A stretch of DNA of 64,000 nucleotides from Craterostigma plantagineum (lineage: Eukaryota > Streptophyta > Magnoliopsida > Lamiales > Linderniaceae): NCBI GenBank assembly GCA_027422505.1, contig JAPQWV010000001.1:1860001-1924000 (forward strand), read 5' to 3'. Both the position numbers and the translations under genes were made by a program. Under the pieces are notes generated by a model. That model saw only the letters and a program-made list of their open reading frames with translations, was not told the DNA's origin and made no database searches. Below are positions 58,501 through 64,000 of the stretch, in pieces; the stretch's first letter is position 1, and every line of letters starts with the position of its first letter.

Positions 58501-60022
58501 AGAGCTACAAAGGTTCGAAGTGGAGTTAATACCTATGGGCGAGATTGAAACAAGACTAGCGGCGTTAACACTTCGACCTACACTGATGGAGCAGATTATG
58601 AAAGCCCAGGAGAAGGACGAGTTATATCTAAAAATTAAAGAAACTCCAATGGAACAAAGATCTTCAGACTTCACCATACGGGACGATGGAAGTTTATACT
58701 ACAGAAATCGTTTATATGTTCCTAACGATGCTGAGCTACGCAAGACTGTCATGACAGAAGCCCATACTACTGTCTACTCAATCCACCCAGGAGCAACGAA
58801 GATGTACAAAGATCTACGAGCCAACTATTGGTGGCCAGGGATGAAAAGAGAAATCGCAACCTTTGTAAGCCAATGCCTGACATGTCAGCAAATTAAGCCA
58901 GAGCATCAACGACCGGCAGGAACCTTGCAGTCCCTGCCAGTACCTGAATGGAAGTGGGACCATATTACCATGGACTTCGTTGTTGGCTTGCCTAAGACTG
59001 TGAAAGGCCACGACGCTATATGGGTCATCGTTGATCGATTGACTAAGTCCGCTCACTTCCTGCCTATCAGTTCAACATTCTCAATGGAACGATACGCGGA
59101 ATTATATATTCAAGAAATAGTACGACTGCACGGAGTTCCAATTTCGATCGTTTCCGATCGTGATTCAAGGTTCTTATCCAAGTTCTGGATGAGTTTGCAG
59201 AAGGCCATGGGAACCAAGCTATCATTTAGTACTGCCTACCATCCTCAAACAGACGGGCAGTCTGAACGAACTATCCAGACATTGGAAGATATGCTAAGAG
59301 CCTGCGTGCTCGACTTTAAAGGAAATTGGAGCCGATATCTTCCATTAATTGAATTCTCATACAACAACAGCTTCCACGCGACAATCGGAATGGCTCCATA
59401 CGAAGCACTATACGGACGCAAATGCAGATCTCCAATACACTGGGATGAAGTTGGAGAACGAGCAATACTAGGGCCCGATCTAGTGCAAGAAATGACAGAA
59501 GCAATATCAAAGGTACGGGAACGGATGAAAACGGCTCAAAGCAGACAGAAAAGCTACGCAGACCAAAAGCGTAGACCACTGGAATTCCAAGCAGATGATT
59601 TTGTATTTCTGAAGGTGTCCCCAATGAAAGGCGTTAAGCGGTTTGGGAAAAAGGGCAAGTTAAGCCCGAGGTATATAGGACCGTTCCGAATCCTCAGAAA
59701 AGTTGGCGAAGTTGCCTATCAATTGGAACTACCGAATTCGCTAGCCCAAGTACATGATATATTTCATGTATCAACGTTGCGAAAATACGTCGCAGACCCA
59801 AGCCATGTGTTGAACACTGAAAATCTTCATCAACAGCTCAAGCCAGATTTGAGTTACGAAGAAAAGCCAGTAGAGATCCTTATGTTAGACGTGAAACGAC
59901 TACGGAATAAAGAAATCCCGTTAGTCAAGGTATTATGGCAGAATCAGTCCACCGAGGAAGCTACGTGGGAACGGGAAGACGATATGAGAAATTGCTACCC
60001 TGAGTTATTTCTCCCTACCTGA
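55556..60022 (+). CDS. gypsy gag-pol polyprotein, intact
   Basis: One ORF of 1488 residues. Gag domain about residues 75-240 ([20 protein letters not shown]), CCHC knuckle near 318 ([14 protein letters not shown]), aspartic protease (VDSGATHSF, catalytic D384), reverse transcriptase ([23 protein letters not shown] with D721 and D722), RNase H ([16 protein letters not shown]868), integrase with an HHCC zinc region ([11 protein letters not shown]) and DDE core (TMDFVVGLP at about 1140, [18 protein letters not shown]), and a chromodomain-like end ([20 protein letters not shown]). The stop falls just before the polypurine tract. No frameshift or stop was found, so the copy may be autonomous. The Met at 55556 sits in the context GGATGGGTAGAAC. 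Confidence 0.97.
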   Translation: MGRTRSEGSGSVSKGKEPETQTDNRDTAIIQLTELVRQQSTQIQELIQQRNMSGHPSGGLSQAERVEIVGERFRKLNPPTFEDAADPTAAEDWLRTLESMFQYSRIPEDEKVLCAAFLLRGSAGHWWDTILAFEDPITMTWDRFKELFRSKYFTAPVRAQRMNEFINLRQGPMTVAEYIRKFEQLSRFAAHMVSTDALKVERFLEGLKPELYRDVNMAGSQGATYAQVAERALMAEQAELRIMRAHEAKRKFVQGPKWSGSSPKKLFNPKNVRPNFQSRPGPPQQFNPNQGRPPMSIPPCPRCTRRHLGVCYSQNATCYKCGKTGHFSKACTETASGSQAPIQARPPTVPARVYTLTSEEAENNPSVVAGTLLIHSTPTCILVDSGATHSFASTNYVARLGVTPNLVNYEYNVTIPHGTSMRTNQILRDSPVIVNDRTLSVDLIVIPMNDYEVILGMDWLSKYGAVIDCNHKQVTFNLEDTEPFTFTGSSKRSKIPKISAMKAHRLLKTGCEAYLIYAISSEEHVPPKLEEVPVVQDFPDVFPEDLPGLPPDREIQFTIDLVPGAAPISKAPYRLAPAELKELREQLDELLQKGFIQPSFSPWGAPVLFVKKKDGSMWLCIDYRELNKITIKNKYPLPRIDDLFDQLQGATVFSKIDLRAGYHQLKIREEDVPKTAFSTRYGHYEFLVMPFGLTNAPAAFMDLMNRVFKPFLDKCVIVFIDDILIYSKTKEEHEQHMRIILEILREKQLYAKFKKCEFWLNQVAFLGHVISGDGISVDPGKIEAINNWPQPTNVTEIRSFLGLAGYYRKFIKDFSKIASTLTKLTKKNTPFKWDDACEQSFQELKRRLTTAPVLTIPTGTGGFFVYSDASKNGLGCVLMQNGNVVAYASRQLKDYEKNYPTHDLELAAVVFALKIWRHYLYGERCEIFTDHKSLKYFFTQKELNMRQRRWLELVKDYDCVISYHPGKANVVADALSRKTVNTELQRFEVELIPMGEIETRLAALTLRPTLMEQIMKAQEKDELYLKIKETPMEQRSSDFTIRDDGSLYYRNRLYVPNDAELRKTVMTEAHTTVYSIHPGATKMYKDLRANYWWPGMKREIATFVSQCLTCQQIKPEHQRPAGTLQSLPVPEWKWDHITMDFVVGLPKTVKGHDAIWVIVDRLTKSAHFLPISSTFSMERYAELYIQEIVRLHGVPISIVSDRDSRFLSKFWMSLQKAMGTKLSFSTAYHPQTDGQSERTIQTLEDMLRACVLDFKGNWSRYLPLIEFSYNNSFHATIGMAPYEALYGRKCRSPIHWDEVGERAILGPDLVQEMTEAISKVRERMKTAQSRQKSYADQKRRPLEFQADDFVFLKVSPMKGVKRFGKKGKLSPRYIGPFRILRKVGEVAYQLELPNSLAQVHDIFHVSTLRKYVADPSHVLNTENLHQQLKPDLSYEEKPVEILMLDVKRLRNKEIPLVKVLWQNQSTEEATWEREDDMRNCYPELFLPT

Positions 60023-60044
60023 TTTCGGGGGCGAAATCCCTTTT

Positions 60045-60057
60045 AAGGGGGGGAGGA
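60045..60057 (+). other. gypsy polypurine tract
   Basis: AAGGGGGGGAGGA immediately precedes the 3' LTR and is the expected primer for plus-strand DNA synthesis. Confidence 0.9.
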
Positions 60058-62756
60058 TGTAATACCCGAGTTCCGTAAGTAAGCCGGTCAATAAATATGC
60101 ATACATATTATGTGATTTACGTGACTGCATGAGGCATGTTTTGTGACTTTTATATGCTTAAATGATTTCACGTTATATGCTAACATGACATATATGAATT
60201 AGAAATTAGAAGAATTAATTTAATTTAGGTTAGTTATTGATTTTAGGGTTTCTAGTACATGACATGCTAACCTAGAAGGTTTGATTTAGTATATTAAGTA
60301 TTAATACCACATTTTGGGGAGCAGGAATTGGTAGGAATAAATTCGAAACACATCTCGCAACCTTAGTCTTGATTAATTAACCTCGAAATTTATAGTTGCG
60401 AGAGGAAGTCGATAACATGAAGATCGAAAGTAGCCGAAAGAATGAAACTCGAGATCTTTGAATCTCGAAAGCTATGCTTTTCAGGGGAATGTTGTCTACT
60501 GATTAATAAAATCGAATTCCTAGCTACAAAACCATATATACAATATATAATATTATGAGAGTGTTACCTAAGTAATTCAAATAGATAAGTATTGATAAAG
60601 AAAAGTCAACAAAACTTAGCTAAAATAACACGCAAGATATGATGAAAGGATAACATACTTATCTTAAATTCACTATCAAGAAACTAACGGATTTTCATTC
60701 GACAAGTCACAAACTAAACTCTCAAAAACTCAGAACTAGAAGGAATTAAAAGTCGAAGAGGAGAACGAGACTTGAGCTAAGTTGGAAAGGTATGAACTGT
60801 TATTTTGATCTGTTTCCTTTGTATATTACTAAGCATAGGAGAGTGTTAGAATATTAATTCGGTTAATGATAGGGTGTTTATAACTCCAAATACCGAAAGA
60901 TTTATAGCTATGAAACCCTAAAAATATTTCAACTGCCCTTGAAGAAAATTAAATTTGATCGATAGTTTAGATGATTTTGTACATTTAAATTCAGGGTTAG
61001 CATATTAAGATCTTGTATCACATTTTAGAGAATAAAAATTAGTAGGAATGATTCCTTGTTAATAATCTTATGCGATATCTTAATTCTAATTTCCGAAGCT
61101 ATATGGTATTCCAAACTGTTTTTGAATAAGTATGGAATTTGATCGAAGTTTAGATGTCGAGCAACAGTTACTTTTTTTGTTAAGAAGATGTCGAACTTTG
61201 CTAGCTGCAAGAGAATAATTTCGAGGCCTTCATGTTGAAATGTCGAAATTATGTTAATTCCATGTTAAAATACATGTCGAGAAGATTTTTTATTCAATGA
61301 ACAAACTTGTCGAGAATTACATTGCATCATATGTCGAGATGTTAAATATATTTAATGGACAAATTTCGAAACATATTACAATACATCTCGAGGTCTAAAT
61401 CTCGAGTTATGTGATATCGACAATTTGTTATGACCTAAACATGTAATCTCGACATTGTGATCTGACATACAACTCGACATTTAACTTATAATGTCGACAA
61501 TTATCTCGAAATCATAATAATATGTATGAATAATAACGAGATCTATTTCAAAACCCATAAAATCGAAACTAGGGTTTTTAAATTAAACCAATTTCATAAA
61601 ATTATAATTAGACTAACAAACCCTAATTTTATATGCTTGTATATTTAGGGTTCGAAGGTTAGCGACATACCGTACGATAAATTTAATAGCTAAGGATACC
61701 AGGTAAGTGGAAGTCCCAACTACAACACATAATTATGTGTTATTTGTTTCTATGATTTTATGTGACTTCCTACGTGAATTATTTGCGTTATATGACACGC
61801 ATGATTTAATTACATGATATAATGGCATGACACGCATATTCATGACATAAGCATATGCACGCACGTTTAGTACAAAAGGCAGGAAATGAGAGCGTGCATA
61901 ATATACGATCGCCTGAGAGCGACAAAGATTCGCCGATATGGGCGTCTGATGTCGACTCACAGTTGAGTCACGGCTCTTCTATGCTACCATGGTGACGTCG
62001 TATGGCGCTACCGTTAAGACATGACATGTACAAGGCAAGACATGATTTTAGGGCTAATGCCCTCATGGCGGGTCGTGAAACCTGGAGGATGCGAGCTGAG
62101 GGAGTAAGCGACACCGAGGGTACCCCTGGTGTTGACTACCTCAGATTTGGCTACCAGTGTGAAGCGTCCGCGTGGCGTATGAAACCACCTTGGGACAGAA
62201 AAGGCGCCCTAGGGTTAGCCTCCCTTGAGTGGTATTGCCACTTATATTTATTTATCCCTAGTGGATTCGAGCTTCATGATGGTGCATAGCAAGCTAGCCG
62301 AGGGCCCTACATGACAAGACAAGACAAGGAAAAATATGAGGTATAGGAAGCATTGGCGCGGATGCCTTTGTGAATTTAGGACACGTGCACGGCATGCATG
62401 GCTTTCGCTTACTGAGCTTTATAAGCTCATTCCACGAATTTATGTGTTGTAGGTTCGCGGGATCACGGTACGTGATCTTTACAAAGGCGAGGCTATTTTT
62501 GAAGCTTCCGGAGGACTTTTGAGGTGGCAGTGTGTACATGGATGCGACCTGAGTGGCGGGCCGATAGGTTATTTTGAACACGCATGCGCACTCTACCTTG
62601 TATTTATGTCCTAGGAATATTTTGCACGGTACAGAAGAATTCCTTTATATAAAAGGAAAAAATTTTGTACGCATTTTCGTATATAGATTTTAATTATATC
62701 ACATGCAGTCACATAAATTAGTAGTAAGAATGGCGGTAGGAGTTAGGGGCGCCGCA
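60058..62756 (+). repeat. gypsy 3' LTR
   Basis: A near-perfect copy of 52160-54861, three bases shorter because of two small indels. It ends GGGGCGCCGCA next to the right AGATG target duplication. It could drive read-through transcription into the DNA on the right. Confidence 0.97.
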
Positions 62757-63793
62757 AGATGTGGAAGATTAGTCGTTAAAATAGGCGTTTGATTTGGGTG
62801 ATGTCGTATGTAGTTCAGCAACTTTTTACGGATCGCGTTGACTTTTTGGTCGACGATAATTATTGCATCTGGCAAGTTGAGTGTTCGTTGTCATTCTCGT
62901 AGACTTTGGACGGTTCATTAACCAATTAATTATCGGGATTATATACAATAAGCCTTGTTGGGATGTTCACTATTAGTATTATAATATCCATTTCTATCAG
63001 ATTCGTTAGTTTCTTTGTTATTTTAAAATTTTAGTTGTATAAAAGCGAGATTAATTTTGTGTAGATACAGATAAAAAAAACATATATCTTTTTTATACTG
63101 TAGTTTTCTTCGCATATCATAATAGTACGTTCTTCTATTGAGCTTTCTTTAGCTTGGTTTGGTACTAGTACTGTATATTCCTTTTTGGAACATAAAATCC
63201 TTTTATTTTCTTTTCTTTTCCTCTCAAATTTTTTTTGGACACGCGGCTATTATGATATCGGCCCACATAAGTGAATTTTGGGCCCAACGGCCCATTTATA
63301 TGAGTACGCGCGTAGATTCGAGTAGATTAGATAGTATATTAATTTTTGGAATTAATAAATATAGATGTATGCATTCGTGCATCAGAGTAGAAAGAAAAAC
63401 AAAATATCAAATTACAACTACTTTCATTTATATAACATTTACCATGGATGACCTAAAATCCCACCAACGAAACAAATGAGTCTACTGTCTACTCCTAAGG
63501 ACACCAAATGGTCAATAACTACAATAATATTAATAAATGGTCTGTCAACCTATGAAAATAATACGTAAGACTGCCTTCTACTAACATTAACACCCTCGAA
63601 TTTCAATTTCAATATCAAGCTAAAGAAAAAGCGAAAAATCAAATAGCCCACCAACTAAAATGTACCCTTTCAAGTATCCACCAAGTTAAATCGTTGACAG
63701 CCGACAACTAAGCAAACATTATTATTATTTACAGCAGCAACATTCGAATTTATTGATCATAAAAAAATAACAATAATATGAGTAGGAGCAGCA
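62757..63793. promoter_or_regulatory. displaced upstream region of the RING-H2 gene
   Basis: Apart from the target duplication, this sequence was contiguous with 52154 before the gypsy insertion, so it should contain the original 5' UTR start and promoter of the minus-strand RING-H2 gene. It is AT-rich with no ORF of recognisable family. This is inferred from the insertion geometry. Confidence 0.55.
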
Positions 63794-64000
63794 TGTCACG
63801 CCCCCACAAATTTGACCAAGAGTCGAGGCAAATCGGGCGATGACCTTACGAGCCAAGAGTGTCGAGGCGCCCGAGAACAAGACTTTTGGGACCGGCCAAG
63901 CTTGTCGCGTGCGGGACGTCGATCTAACCAAGCGAGGCCGAGGCGTGTAGCACCCGTTAGGCAGGGAGACGGGGCTAATGAGGTTTACCACGATTGTTGG
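63794..64000. mobile_element. possible start of another LTR, cut by the window end
   Basis: At 63794 the composition changes abruptly from AT-rich to GC-rich with TGTCACGCCCCCACAAATTT, a form common at the 5' end of plant gypsy LTRs. The remaining 207 bases show no gene. With only one edge in view this is tentative. Confidence 0.4.

Larger units (their letters stand above)
52155..62761 (+). mobile_element. complete young Ty3/gypsy element (chromovirus, Tekay/Del-like)
   Basis: The element spans 52160-62756. Its two LTRs (52160-54861, 2702 bases; 60058-62756, 2699 bases) begin TG and end CA. By eye they differ at four substitutions and two small indels. A perfect 5-base target duplication AGATG flanks it (52155-52159 and 62757-62761). 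A tRNA-Met primer site follows the 5' LTR and a polypurine tract precedes the 3' LTR. The single long gag-pol ORF is uninterrupted. Very long LTRs plus a chromodomain-like C-terminus point to the Tekay/Del branch; that lineage call is inference. Confidence 0.96.

Noticed and set aside
1..64000. CRISPR arrays, bacterial-type operons, rRNA operons or complete tRNA genes
   Set aside because: None was seen. The only rRNA-like sequence is the 5S-like block inside the gypsy leader, which is diverged and not a functional 5S gene.

Overview
The window is nuclear DNA of a flowering plant, most likely a eudicot. Genes are split by many short GT-AG introns. There is a miR166 hairpin, a set of plant-only gene families (phytocyanin, IQD, HD-Zip I, D27-like, HLB1-like) and typical plant transposons: an L1-type LINE, Ty1/copia and Ty3/gypsy elements, and MULE-like and hAT-like small elements. 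I cannot name the species.

Layout. 0-11 kb: an ORM1-like gene with a one-base frameshift (minus), a badly decayed PUX10/FAF2-like UBX gene (plus), an intact early-nodulin-like phytocyanin (minus), and a long STE20/BLUS1-like kinase gene (minus) with frameshifts in both the glycine-rich loop and the HRD region. 12-21 kb: apparently intact genes on the minus strand: HLB1-like TPR protein, TBC Rab-GAP, a small membrane protein and an HD-Zip I factor with an altered homeodomain residue. 21-30 kb: gene-poor, AT-rich DNA holding a MULE-like element (9-bp target duplication), antisense LINE-type tails, a MIR166 hairpin, microsatellites, a degenerate GGTAC repeat and a hAT-like MITE (8-bp target duplication). 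30-34.6 kb: a small membrane/coiled-coil gene, a D27-like gene (plus) and an IQD gene (minus). 35.5-41.4 kb: a full-length LINE with two intact ORFs and a 16-bp target duplication. 42-44 kb: a START-domain membrane protein (minus).

45.4-62.8 kb is the most dynamic part. A copia element (minus; LTRs nearly identical but coding region broken many times) and a 10.6-kb gypsy element (plus; 2.7-kb LTRs almost identical, intact 1488-aa gag-pol) flank one small RING-H2 gene. The gypsy element lies 48 bp upstream of that gene's start codon. Its leader contains a 5S-rRNA-like block and a second tRNA-Met primer-binding-like site, which looks like a remnant of another LTR. Its LTR is also studded with TCGA palindromes. 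The window ends in what may be the start of another LTR.

The host genes do not form a pathway together; they are ordinary neighbours. The main stories are local gene decay at 0-11 kb, set against long uninterrupted transposon ORFs (which argues against a generally error-ridden sequence), and several young or cleanly bounded mobile elements. All family assignments come from reading the translated sequence by eye; no database search was run.
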